Of a stretch of 64,000 nt of DNA, positions 26,749 through 37,526 are shown in pieces (within the stretch, counting starts at the first letter, position 1; every line of letters begins with the position of its first letter). The translations under genes and the position numbers were made by a program. The DNA comes from Vagococcus bubulae (GTDB taxonomy: Bacteria; Bacillota; Bacilli; Lactobacillales; Vagococcaceae). The notes below the pieces were generated by a model. That model was not told the DNA's origin. It worked only from the letters and a program-made list of their open reading frames with translations, and did not search any database. The stretch covers positions 49,662-113,661 of the forward strand of contig NZ_NGJT01000008.1 of NCBI RefSeq assembly GCF_003950315.1. Reading direction: 5' to 3'.

Positions 26749-28163
26749 TCACTTCTACTCCATCTTGTTCCTTGAGGGGTATCTTCTAAAATAATCCCTT
26801 GTTCTTTTAATAAATCACGAATTTCATCACTTCTAGCAAAGTTCTTTTCTTTACGTGCCGTATTTCTCTCAACAATTAACGCATCAATATCTTCATCTAA
26901 TAAATCCTCGCTACTAGCTAGTTCAATACCAAAAATAAGCATTAATTTTTCTAGCGTTTCTTGATAGGCAGATATGACTTCTTTAGAAACCACCTCTTCT
27001 TCTAAGTAACGATTTAAGTGTTTCACTAACTGATAAACTACTGTAATACCATTTGCGGCATTAAAATCATCGTCCATCTCTGTGACAAATTCCATCATCA
27101 AAGTAGATAATTCTTTTAACCAATCATGATCGTTTTCTAAAGAATCAACTGACGTTTCTAATCGAAAATTCGCATTATTGTAACTACTTTTAATACGTCC
27201 TAAATTAGTGGTTGCTTCTTTAATCGTGGTGTCATTAAATGGCATTGGACGACGATAATGAGTGGTTGATAAGGCAAAACGCACCACTTCTGGTGAAACG
27301 TCCTTCATCAATTCATGTGCCGTTATGAAGTTGCCAAGTGATTTACTCATTTTCTCACCTGATTCACCGACTGTTAAATAAGCGTTATGCATCCAATAAT
27401 GAGCAAACGTCTGATCAGTTTTTGCTTCACTTTGAGCAATTTCATTTTCATGATGAGGAAATTCTAAATCTTGACCACCTGCGTGAATATCTATTGTATC
27501 ACCTAAATGTTTTGTTGCCATCACAGAACACTCAATGTGCCATCCTGGACGGCCTTTTCCCCATGGAGAATCCCATGAAACCTCATGCTCTTTTGCTTCT
27601 TTCCATAAAGCAAAATCTAATGGATCTTCTTTTTTAGCGGATTCAGCACCAGTTCTTTGACTAGCTCCAATTTCCAACTCGTCAATACTTTTATTACTTA
27701 ATTTTCCATATGGTTTAAATAGTCGTGTGCGGTAATACACATCTCCTTGTGACTCGTAAGCATAACCTTTATCAATTAAAACAGAAACAAAGTCAATGAT
27801 ATCATCAATATGGTCAACGACACGTGGGTGCAGACAAGCTGGTTGCACGTTTAATTTACCCGTGTCTTCTTTAAACGCTTCAATGTACTTATCGGCTAAT
27901 TCTTTCGTTGAAATTCCTTCTTGGTTAGCTGTCTTAATGATTTTATCATCCACATCTGTAAAGTTCGAGACATAGTTTACTTTATACCCTCTAAACTCAA
28001 AATAACGACGAACCGTATCAAAAGCGACTGTACTTCTAGCATTTCCTATATGAATGTAATTATAAACAGTTGGACCGCACAAATACATGCTCACTTCATT
28101 TGGTTTAATTGGCACAAAACTTTCTTTTTTTCGGCTTAATGTATTATATATTTGTATTCCCAT
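26745..28163 (-). CDS. cysS: Cysteinyl-tRNA synthetase
   Basis: A 472-residue class I synthetase charging tRNA-Cys. [15 protein letters not shown] (HIGH motif with the first zinc Cys) is near residue 29. [10 protein letters not shown] and [19 protein letters not shown] supply further zinc ligands, and KMSKS is in [11 protein letters not shown] near 268. The C-terminal DALR domain ends normally. ATG 28163 follows GGAAGGAG. It is controlled by the T-box between gltX and cysS, with mrnC, rlmB and yacP downstream. Confidence 0.96.
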   Translation of the reverse strand: MGIQIYNTLSRKKESFVPIKPNEVSMYLCGPTVYNYIHIGNARSTVAFDTVRRYFEFRGYKVNYVSNFTDVDDKIIKTANQEGISTKELADKYIEAFKEDTGKLNVQPACLHPRVVDHIDDIIDFVSVLIDKGYAYESQGDVYYRTRLFKPYGKLSNKSIDELEIGASQRTGAESAKKEDPLDFALWKEAKEHEVSWDSPWGKGRPGWHIECSVMATKHLGDTIDIHAGGQDLEFPHHENEIAQSEAKTDQTFAHYWMHNAYLTVGESGEKMSKSLGNFITAHELMKDVSPEVVRFALSTTHYRRPMPFNDTTIKEATTNLGRIKSSYNNANFRLETSVDSLENDHDWLKELSTLMMEFVTEMDDDFNAANGITVVYQLVKHLNRYLEEEVVSKEVISAYQETLEKLMLIFGIELASSEDLLDEDIDALIVERNTARKEKNFARSDEIRDLLKEQGIILEDTPQGTRWSRSE

Positions 28164-28188
28164 AGACTTACTCCTTCCATAAATAAAA

Positions 28189-28395
28189 AAGAACGCCTTT
28201 TAACAAATTGTTAAAAGACGTTCTCACGTGGTTCCACTTTTCTTCATTCACTTAACTAATCAGTGAATCTTTTGATAACATAACGTTTATCACACGTGAC
28301 GAGCTACTTACTTCACTCATCCTACTCAAAGAGGCATTTCACTGATAAATTGACACTTGTTTTCACCCACCACAAGCTCTCTAAAGACAATCGAT
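28189..28395 (-). promoter_or_regulatory. T-box riboswitch of cysS
   Basis: On the minus strand: a Stem I region with GAGTAGGATGAG and a GTGAAATGCCTC loop whose TGC (28334-28336) is the Cys specifier; the T-box core AAGTGGAACCACG (about 28227-28239); and a terminator hairpin, arms AGAACG..CTTTTAACAA, at 28190-28224, followed by T6. Cys starvation should open cysS and the rRNA-processing genes while gltX upstream is transcribed regardless. Confidence 0.93.
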
Positions 28396-28407
28396 CACTT
28401 ACTTTTC

Positions 28408-29883
28408 TTATCCTTGTATTTCTTTTAATGCTAAATTAATATGTTCTGTTGCTTGTTCTTTACCTAATAAAAGAATCGTTTCTGCTAATTCTGGACCATG
28501 CATTTGTCCGCTAACTGCCACACGAATTGGCATAAATAATTTTTTACCTTTAGCTCCTGTTTCTTTTTGAACAGCTTTAATCGCTTTTTTAATTGTTGGA
28601 ACATCAAATTCCTCTAATTCATTCAATTGAGCTTTAAATGCTTCTAATACTTCTGGTACTTGTTCATCTGATAAAACTTCTTTAGCTGCTTCATCAAAAG
28701 TCAATGTATCATTGAAGAATAAACTTGATAATTCAACAATCTCTTTAGCATAACTCATTTGTGGTTGATAAAGACTCACTAATTCTTCAACCCAAGCTTG
28801 TTTTTCAGCTGATGGATTTTCTTCTACTAATCCCGCTTCAATCAAGTAAGGTAGGGCCATCTCTGCCATTGTTTTTCTATCAAGCTGTTTCATGTATTGG
28901 TTACTAATCCACTCAAGTTTTTTATTATCAAATGCTGCAGGAGATTTCCCTAAACGATCAGCATCGAATATTTTTATAAATTCTTCTTGGCTAAAAATTT
29001 CTTCTTCCCCAACTGGAGACCATCCTAATAAACTGATAAAGTTAAACATCGCTTCTGGTAAATAACCTAATTCACGATATTGTTCGATAAATTGTAAAAT
29101 CGTTTCATCACGTTTACTTAATTTTTTACCTGTTTCAGTGTTAATAATTAATGTCATATGACCAAATCTTGGTGGTGTCCAACCAAATGCTTCATAAACC
29201 ATCAATTGTTTTGGCGTGTTTGCAATATGATCATCCCCACGTAAAACATGAGTGATTTTCATCAAATGATCATCCACGGCTACGGCAAAATTATAAGTTG
29301 GCATGCCATCACGTTTTAAGATAACAAAATCTCCACCAACACTATCTGATTCAAATGTGATATTTCCTTTAACAATATCATCAAACGTGTATTCTTCACC
29401 TTTAGGTACTCTAAAACGAACAACTGGTGTGATGCCTTCTGCTTCTTTTGCTGCTTGTTGTTCTGGTGTTAAGTGAGCACATTTTCCATTGTAGCGTGGA
29501 ATTTGGCCACGGCTACGTTGGCTTTCACGTTCTGCTTCTAATTCTTCTTCTGTACAGTAGCATTTGTAAGCTAAGTTACTAGCTAATAATTGATCAACTA
29601 ATGGTTGATAAATGTCTTTTCTTTCTGATTGACGGTAAGGACCATAAGCACCTGGTTTATCAGGGGATTCATCCCAATCAATGTTTAGCCATGCTAAGTT
29701 ATCTAATTGGCTTTTTTCTCCGTCTTCAATGTTACGTTTTTGGTCTGTATCCTCAATACGAATAATAAAATCGCCGTCATGATGACGAGCAAATAAATAA
29801 TTAAATAATGCTGTTCTGGCATTTCCTATATGCAAATGACCTGTTGGACTTGGTGCATATCTGACACGTACTTTATTTCCCAT
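28408..29883 (-). CDS. gltX: Glutamyl-tRNA synthetase
   Basis: A 491-residue class I synthetase. The HIGH-type motif [24 protein letters not shown] begins near residue 8, KMSKS appears as [12 protein letters not shown] near 250, and the anticodon-binding C-terminus is intact. In organisms of this group it is usually non-discriminating and also glutamylates tRNA-Gln, with GatCAB correction; that is family knowledge. The start at 29883 is chosen for GGAAGG 7 nt upstream; the GTG seven codons earlier lies before that site. Confidence 0.95.
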   Translation of the reverse strand: MGNKVRVRYAPSPTGHLHIGNARTALFNYLFARHHDGDFIIRIEDTDQKRNIEDGEKSQLDNLAWLNIDWDESPDKPGAYGPYRQSERKDIYQPLVDQLLASNLAYKCYCTEEELEAERESQRSRGQIPRYNGKCAHLTPEQQAAKEAEGITPVVRFRVPKGEEYTFDDIVKGNITFESDSVGGDFVILKRDGMPTYNFAVAVDDHLMKITHVLRGDDHIANTPKQLMVYEAFGWTPPRFGHMTLIINTETGKKLSKRDETILQFIEQYRELGYLPEAMFNFISLLGWSPVGEEEIFSQEEFIKIFDADRLGKSPAAFDNKKLEWISNQYMKQLDRKTMAEMALPYLIEAGLVEENPSAEKQAWVEELVSLYQPQMSYAKEIVELSSLFFNDTLTFDEAAKEVLSDEQVPEVLEAFKAQLNELEEFDVPTIKKAIKAVQKETGAKGKKLFMPIRVAVSGQMHGPELAETILLLGKEQATEHINLALKEIQG

Positions 29884-29927
29884 GGTATTACCTTCCTTGT
29901 TCACGTATTATCGCTTCCTATGCTTTT

Positions 29928-29956
29928 AGTTTACCTTCATTTACTTAAATAGTAAA
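29928..29956 (-). promoter_or_regulatory. Probable gltX promoter
   Basis: TTTACT, 17 bases, TAAACT on the minus strand, about 45 bases before the gltX start. Both boxes match at four or five of six positions. Confidence 0.45.
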
Positions 29957-29983
29957 GGCACTTTCTTAAGACTTTTTTAACAA

Positions 29984-31069
29984 TTAGTCAGCATTTATAG
30001 TAGTTTGAGAATGACTCGGTTTAGCAAAAATCATTCGACCAGCGGCTGTCTGTAAGGCACTTGTTACAATCACATTAATTTTCTTATTCATAAAGTGCTT
30101 GCCATCTTCGACAACAACCATGGTCCCATCATCTAAATAAGCCACTCCTTGTTGACGTTCTGTTCCATCTTTCATCACAATAACATCCATTGTCTCACCT
30201 GGTATTACAACAGGTTTAACCGCGTTAGCTAAGGCATTGATGTTAAAGACAGGAACATTTTGAAATTCACATACTTTATTAAGATTGTAGTCATTTGTCA
30301 CCACAATCCCATCTAACAATTTAGCCAACTTAATCAATTTACTATCGACTTCTTGAATGTCTTCAAAGTCTCCTTCATACATTTCAACCGAGATATTTTC
30401 TTCTTTTTGTAAGGCATTTAAAATGTCTAATCCTCGACGTCCACGAACACGTTTCATACTATCACCTGAATCAGCAATATACTGTAATTCATATAAAACA
30501 AAATTAGGAATCAACAATGTCCCTTCGATAAACCCTGTTTTAGCAATATCATAAATACGTCCATCAATAATCACACTTGTATCTAAAACCTTATATTTAT
30601 GAAAATAGTCATCAACACGACGATCTAAAATATCTTCTGATACTTTTTTTGACTTTGGTACAAATAGTTTTTTAAAATCTTCTGTTTTCATTGTTCCGAC
30701 TCTAAAACCTAAATACCCTGTAATTAACATAATAATCGCAGGTATAACAACCGGTAATGAATAAAACGGAATAGAAATAAGTGCCCCTAATAATAATCCA
30801 ATAATCGTACTAACACTTCCAAATAACAAATCTGATAAGCTTTGTTCAGTAATAAATTTTTCTATTTTTTTTAATCCTGATACCAAATATTGCTCAGTTA
30901 ATGTTGCAATAATTGCAAAAATAATGGCGCCAATAATTCCGTTAGTAATATCGTTATTTAACCAACTGAGCGTTTCTTGATTTGTTGCCTTCCATAATAA
31001 TGGAAATAATGCCACACCTAAACTAAAGCCGACAATGGCCATGATAACTACATATATTTTTTTCTGCAT
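29984..31069 (-). CDS. yacL: PIN/TRAM-domain membrane protein YacL
   Basis: 361 residues: four transmembrane helices in the first ~135 residues, then a PIN nuclease-like domain (KVLDTSVIIDGRIYDIAKTGF, RGRRGLDILN, GIVVTNDYNLNKVCEF with the conserved Asp residues) and a C-terminal TRAM domain (GETMDVIVMKDGTERQQGVAYLDDGTMVVVEDGKH). A likely membrane-tethered RNase or RNA-binding protein; no substrate is established. It lies between radA and gltX in the usual Bacilli order. Confidence 0.93.
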   Translation of the reverse strand: MQKKIYVVIMAIVGFSLGVALFPLLWKATNQETLSWLNNDITNGIIGAIIFAIIATLTEQYLVSGLKKIEKFITEQSLSDLLFGSVSTIIGLLLGALISIPFYSLPVVIPAIIMLITGYLGFRVGTMKTEDFKKLFVPKSKKVSEDILDRRVDDYFHKYKVLDTSVIIDGRIYDIAKTGFIEGTLLIPNFVLYELQYIADSGDSMKRVRGRRGLDILNALQKEENISVEMYEGDFEDIQEVDSKLIKLAKLLDGIVVTNDYNLNKVCEFQNVPVFNINALANAVKPVVIPGETMDVIVMKDGTERQQGVAYLDDGTMVVVEDGKHFMNKKINVIVTSALQTAAGRMIFAKPSHSQTTINAD

Positions 31070-31089
31070 ACTGCTCTCTCCTCCTTTAC

Positions 31090-32460
31090 TTAAGAAAATA
31101 CTTTAAATAATGTTTCAGATAGTGTTTCGACACCTATCACTTCAATCCCAGTTGGTGGTGTCCACCCTTGTAGATTGTTGATAGGAATAAACACTCGTTT
31201 AAATCCTAGTTTTTGTGCTTCTCCTACACGTTGCTCGATACGATTTACTCGTCTAATTTCACCAGTTAAACCAATTTCACCTATAAAGCAATCTTGGGGA
31301 GAAGTCCCTTTGTCTTTATAACTTGAAGCAATACTGACAGCGATTGACAAATCAATTGCTGGTTCATCTAATTTTACGCCACCGACAGCTTTTAAATATG
31401 CATCTTGGTTTTGTAAAAGCAATCCTGCTCGTTTTTCTAACACAGCCATAATCAGTGACACACGATTATAATCAAGTCCTGTCGCAGTTCGTTTGGCATT
31501 TCCAAAAACAGAAGGTGTCACAAGTGATTGGATTTCGGCTAAAATTGGACGAGTTCCTTCCATTGAACAAACAATAGCAGAACCTGTCGCACCATCAATC
31601 CGTTCTTCTAGAAAAGCTTCAGATGGGTTAAGAACTTCGACTAGTCCGGCTTGTCTCATTTCAAAAATACCAATCTCATTTGTTGAACCAAAGCGATTTT
31701 TTACTGCACGTAATATTCTAAACGTATGATGTCTATCCCCTTCAAAATAAAGCACTGTATCCACCATATGTTCTAACATTCTTGGTCCAGCCAGTGAGCC
31801 TTCTTTTGTCACATGCCCCACAATAAAGATGGCAATATTATTTGTCTTTGCAATTTGCATTAACTCAGCAGTGTTAGCACGTACTTGACTCACACTCCCT
31901 GCTGCACTTTCTGTTTCTGGATGCACCATTGTCTGAATCGAATCAATAATCACATAATCGGGAGTCAATTGCTCGATGACTTGTTTGATACGTCCCATGT
32001 CCGTTTCTGGATAAACATAGAAATCATTGCTTCCGTCTGCTAAGCGTTCTGCACGCATTTTAATTTGTTGTGAACTTTCTTCACCAGAAACATATAACAC
32101 ATTTCCATTTAATAAACTAAGTTGTTGAGATACCTGTAATAGTAGTGTTGATTTTCCAATCCCTGGGTCGCCACCAATTAAAACCATCGAACCAGGAACA
32201 ACCCCTCCACCTAATACTCTATTCAATTCACCTAGTTGTGTTTTTACACGTGGTTCCTTTTGAGCAGCCACTTCTTTTAATTTCTGTGGCTTACTCATCT
32301 CTCCTGTTAAACTTACTCTACTGTGTCTAGTGGGCGTCTCTGAGGCAACTTCTTCTACTAATGTATTCCACTCGCCACAGTTGGGGCATCGCCCTAAATA
32401 CTTGGGAGAGATATAACCACACGTTTGACAAACAAACTCATTTCTCTTTTTTTTTGCCAC
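31090..32460 (-). CDS. radA: DNA repair protein RadA (Sms)
   Basis: A 456-residue hexameric helicase-like ATPase that promotes branch migration in recombination, repair and natural transformation. The N-terminal four-Cys zinc finger is [21 protein letters not shown]. Walker A is [12 protein letters not shown] near residue 95, Walker B is near [10 protein letters not shown], the RadA motif KNRFGS is near 257, and a Lon-like C-terminal domain follows. It is upstream of yacL with a 20-nt gap and downstream of dut. Confidence 0.96.
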   Translation of the reverse strand: MAKKKRNEFVCQTCGYISPKYLGRCPNCGEWNTLVEEVASETPTRHSRVSLTGEMSKPQKLKEVAAQKEPRVKTQLGELNRVLGGGVVPGSMVLIGGDPGIGKSTLLLQVSQQLSLLNGNVLYVSGEESSQQIKMRAERLADGSNDFYVYPETDMGRIKQVIEQLTPDYVIIDSIQTMVHPETESAAGSVSQVRANTAELMQIAKTNNIAIFIVGHVTKEGSLAGPRMLEHMVDTVLYFEGDRHHTFRILRAVKNRFGSTNEIGIFEMRQAGLVEVLNPSEAFLEERIDGATGSAIVCSMEGTRPILAEIQSLVTPSVFGNAKRTATGLDYNRVSLIMAVLEKRAGLLLQNQDAYLKAVGGVKLDEPAIDLSIAVSIASSYKDKGTSPQDCFIGEIGLTGEIRRVNRIEQRVGEAQKLGFKRVFIPINNLQGWTPPTGIEVIGVETLSETLFKVFS

Positions 32461-32569
32461 AAAATCATCCTTATTCTACCATTTTCGATTTTTTATTAAA
32501 TAAAATACTTATAAACGTATTTTAACATAAATTGTCCGATTCTAATAAAAACTCCCACTCTTTTAAGAA

Positions 32570-33097
32570 TTATTTACCAGATGACCCAAATCCACCAGTT
32601 CTCTCAGTTTCTGCTGAATCATTATCGGCTTTTAAAAAAGGTAAAAAGATCCCTTGAGCGATGCGGTCCCCTTTTTTAATGTGTTTATCTGTTAAACCAA
32701 AATTCAATAATTGAATCATGATATGCCCTTCATTTTCTGGATTATTATAATAGTCACTATCAATAATTCCTACACCGTTTGTTAAAACTAGGAAATTTTT
32801 TAGTGGGTTACTAGAACGATTGGCAATCTGTAAAAACTCATCATCACCCATATATGATTTAACACCTGTTGGAACAAGTGTTGATTTTAATTCTTTTTGC
32901 ATAGCTGAATCAACTAATACATCTTCTTTTGATAAAACAGCCTTTAATACTTTTGCGATACCTTGTTTCCAAATACTTGGAATCACAATATCAACAGCTG
33001 ATTCAAAATCATATCCTGCTGCGTTTTTTGTTGCTCTTTTCGGTAGATTAATGTCCTCAAACGTTGATACCTTTTCAAAACCTCTTACTTTACTCAT
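32570..33097 (-). CDS. dut: dUTP diphosphatase
   Basis: A 175-residue trimeric dUTPase that converts dUTP to dUMP plus PPi. Motifs in order: AAGYDFESA (I), RSSNPLKNFLVLT (II), NGVGIIDSDYYNN (III), KGDRIAQGIFLPF (IV), TERTGGFGSSGK (V). A middle insertion of about 25 residues (IPSIWKQGIAKVLKAVLSKEDVL) is longer than in the E. coli enzyme but common in Lactobacillales. No clear terminator separates it from radA. Confidence 0.95.
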   Translation of the reverse strand: MSKVRGFEKVSTFEDINLPKRATKNAAGYDFESAVDIVIPSIWKQGIAKVLKAVLSKEDVLVDSAMQKELKSTLVPTGVKSYMGDDEFLQIANRSSNPLKNFLVLTNGVGIIDSDYYNNPENEGHIMIQLLNFGLTDKHIKKGDRIAQGIFLPFLKADNDSAETERTGGFGSSGK

Positions 33098-33154
33098 GTG
33101 TTACCTTCCTTTATCTTTTGATTTCTTTAATCCTAACCGAAAACAAGACAAATA

Positions 33155-33183
33155 AAAAGAGTAAAAATAAATCTTACTCTTTT
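33155..33183 (-). terminator. Terminator of kup
   Basis: AAAAGAGTAA (33155-33164) pairs with TTACTCTTTT (33174-33183), with T-rich sequence following on the minus strand. Confidence 0.8.
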
Positions 33184-33198
33184 CTTTGATAAATTATG

Positions 33199-35232
33199 TT
33201 ATTCATCATCATCTTCATCAAATTCTTCTACTTGAACTTGTCTTAAAGTGACTTTGTTTTTCTTCGGTTGAATGACTAGTGGTACATACTCTGTAATCAC
33301 ATCACTGTATTCTAATCCGTACCATTTAGCTGGATCAACCGCACGACTTTTAATACCAAGTTTTGCTTGCATAACGAGTGTATCTATCCAATTCAATTCT
33401 GTTACTCGTGATAGCTCTTCACGAATTAACACGAACGAAAAGTCCCCAGTCTCTCTACCTGGTGTAATAGAATATTTTTGTGGCTGTTTTGGCAATTTCC
33501 CTTCATTCATCAAATCATGCACAATTTGTCTTAGATACACATTGACTTCTTGTGGCATTTTAAATCCTAAACGAAGTTGGACATTGACGATGTAATCTGT
33601 ATCCATCATATCAACATAGTACTCTTTTGTATAAGGTTCATCTGTAACAAATACATTAACAAACCAATACACTTTCGCTCGTTTCGGACTCTTATCCAAT
33701 ATCGAATACATAATCTCACGACTAATCAGATGGCCTTTAATCTTAGATGTTAAAAATACTAAATTAGTTTGTAATTGAGGCCAATCCGTATCGTTTCTTA
33801 AATCACCCAATTGTTCTTTATAATCATATAAAGAAATTCGTTTAGAAGTAGCCTCTGTAATCATGTTTCCTCGATGCCAAATCAACATAATCAAGAAAAT
33901 AACTAAGGCAATTCCTAAAGCAACATATCCTCCGTGCATAAACTTAGAAGCACTTGATACAAAGAAAATACTTTCAATTGTAGCAAAGAATATGAAAATT
34001 AAATATGCCAGTGGTTTTGGTGTTCCTTCTTGTAATAAATAAACGAGTAGCAAGATAGTCGTCATTAACATCGTAATCGTAATCGCCAACCCATACGCTG
34101 CTTCCATACGAGCTGATGTTTGGAAACCAAATACAATGGCTAAACAACCAACCATTAACATGTTATTAATCGCAGGAATATATAGCTGTCCTTTTTGATC
34201 TGTTGGATAAATAATTTTCATTCTTGGTAATAAACGTAACTTAATTGCTTCTGAGGCTAATGTATACGAGCCTGAGATTAATGACTGAGATGCAATAATC
34301 GCTGCTACTGTAGCAAAGATAACTCCTACAACTGTTAACGATTGTGGCATCATTCTAAAAAACGGATTAAGCATGTCAATATTTTGATATTCTGGTAAAT
34401 CTTTCACACGAATAATCCAAGCAGCTTGACCAAAGTAGTTTAATACCAAACATACTTTAATGTACGGCCAGCTAACACGGATATTTTTTCGACCGGCATG
34501 ACCTAAATCAGAATACAATGCTTCGGCCCCTGTTGTGGCTAAAAAGACACTACCTAAAATTAAAATACCTAATTTATTTTCTTCAGAAAATAGTAAATGA
34601 ACAGCATAATAAGGATTGAGTGCACGAATCACGGATAAATTCCCCATAAAATTAGATAAACCAATTAATCCAATAAACGTGAACCAACCAAACATAATAG
34701 GACCAAAGGCGGTTCCCACTTTTTTAGTTCCTAAACGTTGAACCATAAACAGTGAAAAGATAATAATCACCGTTATAATGACAATAATCTGTTGACTATC
34801 ACCAAACATATCGTAAAAAGAAGGAATCCCTCTAAGTCCTTCAACTGCTGTTGTCACAGTCACAGCAGGTGTTAAAATCCCATCTGCCAGTAACGTTGCG
34901 CCACCTAACATTGCTGGGTATAACAAGTATCGACTGTTTTTTCTAACTAATGTGAAGAGTGAAAAAATACCACCCTCACCATGGTTATCTGCGTTTAACG
35001 CAATCATGACATATTTTATTGTGGTTAATAAGGTTAAGGTCCAAAAAACCAATGATACCGCACCTAAAATAAATGTTTCTGAGACGTGAGCTAATCCTCC
35101 ATTGCCATCCACAATGGCTTTCATAACATATAATGGACTAGTTCCAATATCCCCGTAAACAACTCCCATAGCAACAAGCGTTCCACCTAGCGTAAAACGA
35201 TCAATCGCCTGTTGGTTACATTTTTGACTCAC
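33199..35232 (-). CDS. kup: Kup-type potassium uptake protein
   Basis: A 677-residue KUP/HAK/KT transporter with about 12 membrane helices in the first ~430 residues, starting [27 protein letters not shown] (the family [13 protein letters not shown] motif). A cytoplasmic C-terminal domain of about 230 residues ends in EEFDEDDDE. It imports K+ with H+. The start GTG 35232 is chosen for AGAGGAG upstream; the reading from 35316 adds 28 residues not seen in the family. It is a single gene, divergent from proB. c-di-AMP control is common for such transporters but not visible here. Confidence 0.93.
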   Translation of the reverse strand: MSQKCNQQAIDRFTLGGTLVAMGVVYGDIGTSPLYVMKAIVDGNGGLAHVSETFILGAVSLVFWTLTLLTTIKYVMIALNADNHGEGGIFSLFTLVRKNSRYLLYPAMLGGATLLADGILTPAVTVTTAVEGLRGIPSFYDMFGDSQQIIVIITVIIIFSLFMVQRLGTKKVGTAFGPIMFGWFTFIGLIGLSNFMGNLSVIRALNPYYAVHLLFSEENKLGILILGSVFLATTGAEALYSDLGHAGRKNIRVSWPYIKVCLVLNYFGQAAWIIRVKDLPEYQNIDMLNPFFRMMPQSLTVVGVIFATVAAIIASQSLISGSYTLASEAIKLRLLPRMKIIYPTDQKGQLYIPAINNMLMVGCLAIVFGFQTSARMEAAYGLAITITMLMTTILLLVYLLQEGTPKPLAYLIFIFFATIESIFFVSSASKFMHGGYVALGIALVIFLIMLIWHRGNMITEATSKRISLYDYKEQLGDLRNDTDWPQLQTNLVFLTSKIKGHLISREIMYSILDKSPKRAKVYWFVNVFVTDEPYTKEYYVDMMDTDYIVNVQLRLGFKMPQEVNVYLRQIVHDLMNEGKLPKQPQKYSITPGRETGDFSFVLIREELSRVTELNWIDTLVMQAKLGIKSRAVDPAKWYGLEYSDVITEYVPLVIQPKKNKVTLRQVQVEEFDEDDDE

Positions 35233-35414
35233 TTTTTTCACTCCTCTTCTCTTTAAAAAGTTAGTATTCATGACAATCATATACTCATTTTTTTTAAAGT
35301 CAACACTAATTTTCAAAAATCATTTTCAATTAGTGGAAACCCAAGTAAAAATGCGTTATTATAGCATGCATAGACACTTAAAAAATAGCCATTAAACAAA
35401 AAAGAGGGATTATT

Positions 35415-36224
35415 TTGGAAAGAAAAGAGTTATTAAAAAATAGTAAACGACTTGTGATCAAAGTTGGGACCAGTTCACTTGTCTTACCAAATTCAGAAAT
35501 AAATTTACGTGCTATCGATCAATTAGCTTTTACCTTATCTTCTTTGAGACAAGCAGGTTATGAGGTTATCTTGGTTTCTTCAGGTGCAATTGGCGTCGGA
35601 ATGAAGCTACTAGGTCTAGATAAACGACCTGAAACCATTGCTAAACAACAAGCTATCGCCGCCATTGGACAGGCGGAACTCATTAAAATATACACGCAAC
35701 GCTTTGCTTCTTATCATCAGCAATCGGCACAAGTGTTACTGACTCGAGACGTCACTGATTTTCCGACAAGTCGACAAAATGTTATCAATACCTTTGAAGA
35801 ACTACTAACGATGGGAGTCATCCCAATTGTTAATGAGAATGACAGTGTATCTGTAGACGAATTAGATCACTTAACAAAATTTGGTGATAATGATCAATTG
35901 TCAGCTATTGTTTCTAACTTAGCACAAGCAGACTTATTACTAATGCTCTCAGATATTGATGGCTTTTATAATGATAACCCTCATACTAATCCTGAAGCGA
36001 CTCTCTACTCTCATATCACAGAAATTACCACTACAATGGAAAAAGCTGCTGGAGACAAAGGGAGTGTATTTGGTACTGGTGGTATGATGAGTAAATTAAA
36101 AGCTGCCAAACGTGTATTAGATAGTCAATCGCAAATGATTTTAGCTAGTGGGAAAGACCCAGCCATTTTATTTGATATTTTAGAAGGAAAAGAAATTGGC
36201 ACGTTATTTTCAAATGAATGCTAA
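35415..36224 (+). CDS. proB: Glutamate 5-kinase (short form without PUA domain)
   Basis: A 269-residue amino-acid kinase that phosphorylates glutamate, the first step of proline synthesis. KRLVIKVGTSSLV opens the fold, with SSGAIGVGMKLLG, NENDSVSVDEL, FGDNDQLSAIVSNLAQADLLLMLSDIDGFY and GTGGMMSKLKAAK following. The C-terminal PUA domain of the E. coli enzyme is absent, as is usual in Lactobacillales. The start is TTG 35415 after AGAGGGA. It is followed 25 nt later by proA. Confidence 0.95.
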   Translation: MERKELLKNSKRLVIKVGTSSLVLPNSEINLRAIDQLAFTLSSLRQAGYEVILVSSGAIGVGMKLLGLDKRPETIAKQQAIAAIGQAELIKIYTQRFASYHQQSAQVLLTRDVTDFPTSRQNVINTFEELLTMGVIPIVNENDSVSVDELDHLTKFGDNDQLSAIVSNLAQADLLLMLSDIDGFYNDNPHTNPEATLYSHITEITTTMEKAAGDKGSVFGTGGMMSKLKAAKRVLDSQSQMILASGKDPAILFDILEGKEIGTLFSNEC

Positions 36225-36249
36225 TTTAACTAAAAAGGAGGCGTTTTGA

Positions 36250-37497
36250 ATGACACTGTTAGATGTATTAGGTAAGCAAGCAAGAGAAGCTGCATTTTTT
36301 TTAAATAATACGACAACAAAAGAAAAAAATAATGCACTAGAGTCAATTATCAAAAAGTTAGATGAAGATACGGAAATTATTTTATCAGCAAATAAAAAAG
36401 ATGTTGAAATCGCACGTGACAATGGTATGCCTGAAACCATGATTGACAGATTACTCCTCACAAAAGAACGAATCCATGCCATGCAACATGATATTCGTAC
36501 AACCATCGATTTAGACGACCCTATTGGAAAAGTTGATCATATGTGGCGAAATGAGGATAATTTATTAATTGGAAAACAACGAGTTCCATTAGGCGTTATC
36601 GGTATGATTTATGAATCAAGACCAAACGTTACAACAGATGCATCCACCCTTGCTTTAAAATCAGGGAATGCTATTATTTTAAGAGGAGGCAAAGAAGCTT
36701 TCCATTCTAACCAAGCACTTGTTCAATCTATTCAACAGGCTTTAGAGTTAGTTGATTTTCCAAAAGAATGTGTCCAATTTATTGATGATACTTCCAGAAA
36801 AACGGCAACAAAATTCATGCAGTTATCAGATTATCTAGATGTTCTAATCCCTCGTGGTGGTGCGAACTTAATTCAATCTGTGGTTAAAAATGCCACTGTG
36901 CCTGTTATTGAAACAGGAACTGGAAACTGTCATATCTATGTTGATGAACATGCTAATTTAACGATGGCAAAAGACATTGTTATCAACGGTAAATGCCAAC
37001 GACCTTCCGTGTGCAATGCAACAGAGTCACTTTTAGTGAATGCTACTATTGCTGAGGAATTTTTTGAACTAGTCTACCCTGAACTTGAAGCACATCATGT
37101 TAAATTAAGAGCAGATGAAGCATCATTATCTTATCTACCTTCTGCTACACTTGCAATAGAGGAAGATTTTGCCACAGAATTTAATGACCTAATCTTATCA
37201 GTAAAAATCATCAATAATCTAGATGAAGCTATCCAACACATTAACCATTATGGAACAAAACATTCCGAAGTCATTGTAACAGACAGCTATCAACATTCTC
37301 AAAAATTTATGCAACAAATTGACGCAGCCGTTGTTTACGTAAATGCATCTTCTCGCTTTACTGATGGTAGCGTATTTGGATTTGGTGGAGAAATTGGGAT
37401 TAGTACCCAAAAACTACATGCTAGAGGTCCAATGGGATTGAACGAACTCACTACTACAAAATATATTGTCTTTGGGGAAGGGCAAACTAGACGTTAA
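36250..37497 (+). CDS. proA: Gamma-glutamyl phosphate reductase
   Basis: A 415-residue aldehyde-dehydrogenase-fold enzyme that reduces glutamyl phosphate to the semialdehyde with NADPH. The catalytic Cys lies in KCQRPSVCNATESLLV near residue 255. PLGVIGMIYESRPNVTTDASTLALKSGNAIILRGGKEA forms the cofactor region, and RFTDGSVFGFGGEIGISTQKLHARGPMGL the C-terminal signature. RBS AAAGGAGGCG. It forms an operon with proB. The final step (proC) is not in the window. Confidence 0.96.
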   Translation: MTLLDVLGKQAREAAFFLNNTTTKEKNNALESIIKKLDEDTEIILSANKKDVEIARDNGMPETMIDRLLLTKERIHAMQHDIRTTIDLDDPIGKVDHMWRNEDNLLIGKQRVPLGVIGMIYESRPNVTTDASTLALKSGNAIILRGGKEAFHSNQALVQSIQQALELVDFPKECVQFIDDTSRKTATKFMQLSDYLDVLIPRGGANLIQSVVKNATVPVIETGTGNCHIYVDEHANLTMAKDIVINGKCQRPSVCNATESLLVNATIAEEFFELVYPELEAHHVKLRADEASLSYLPSATLAIEEDFATEFNDLILSVKIINNLDEAIQHINHYGTKHSEVIVTDSYQHSQKFMQQIDAAVVYVNASSRFTDGSVFGFGGEIGISTQKLHARGPMGLNELTTTKYIVFGEGQTRR

Positions 37498-37526
37498 AAT
37501 GTTATCTAGGAGGATAGAGAACAACT

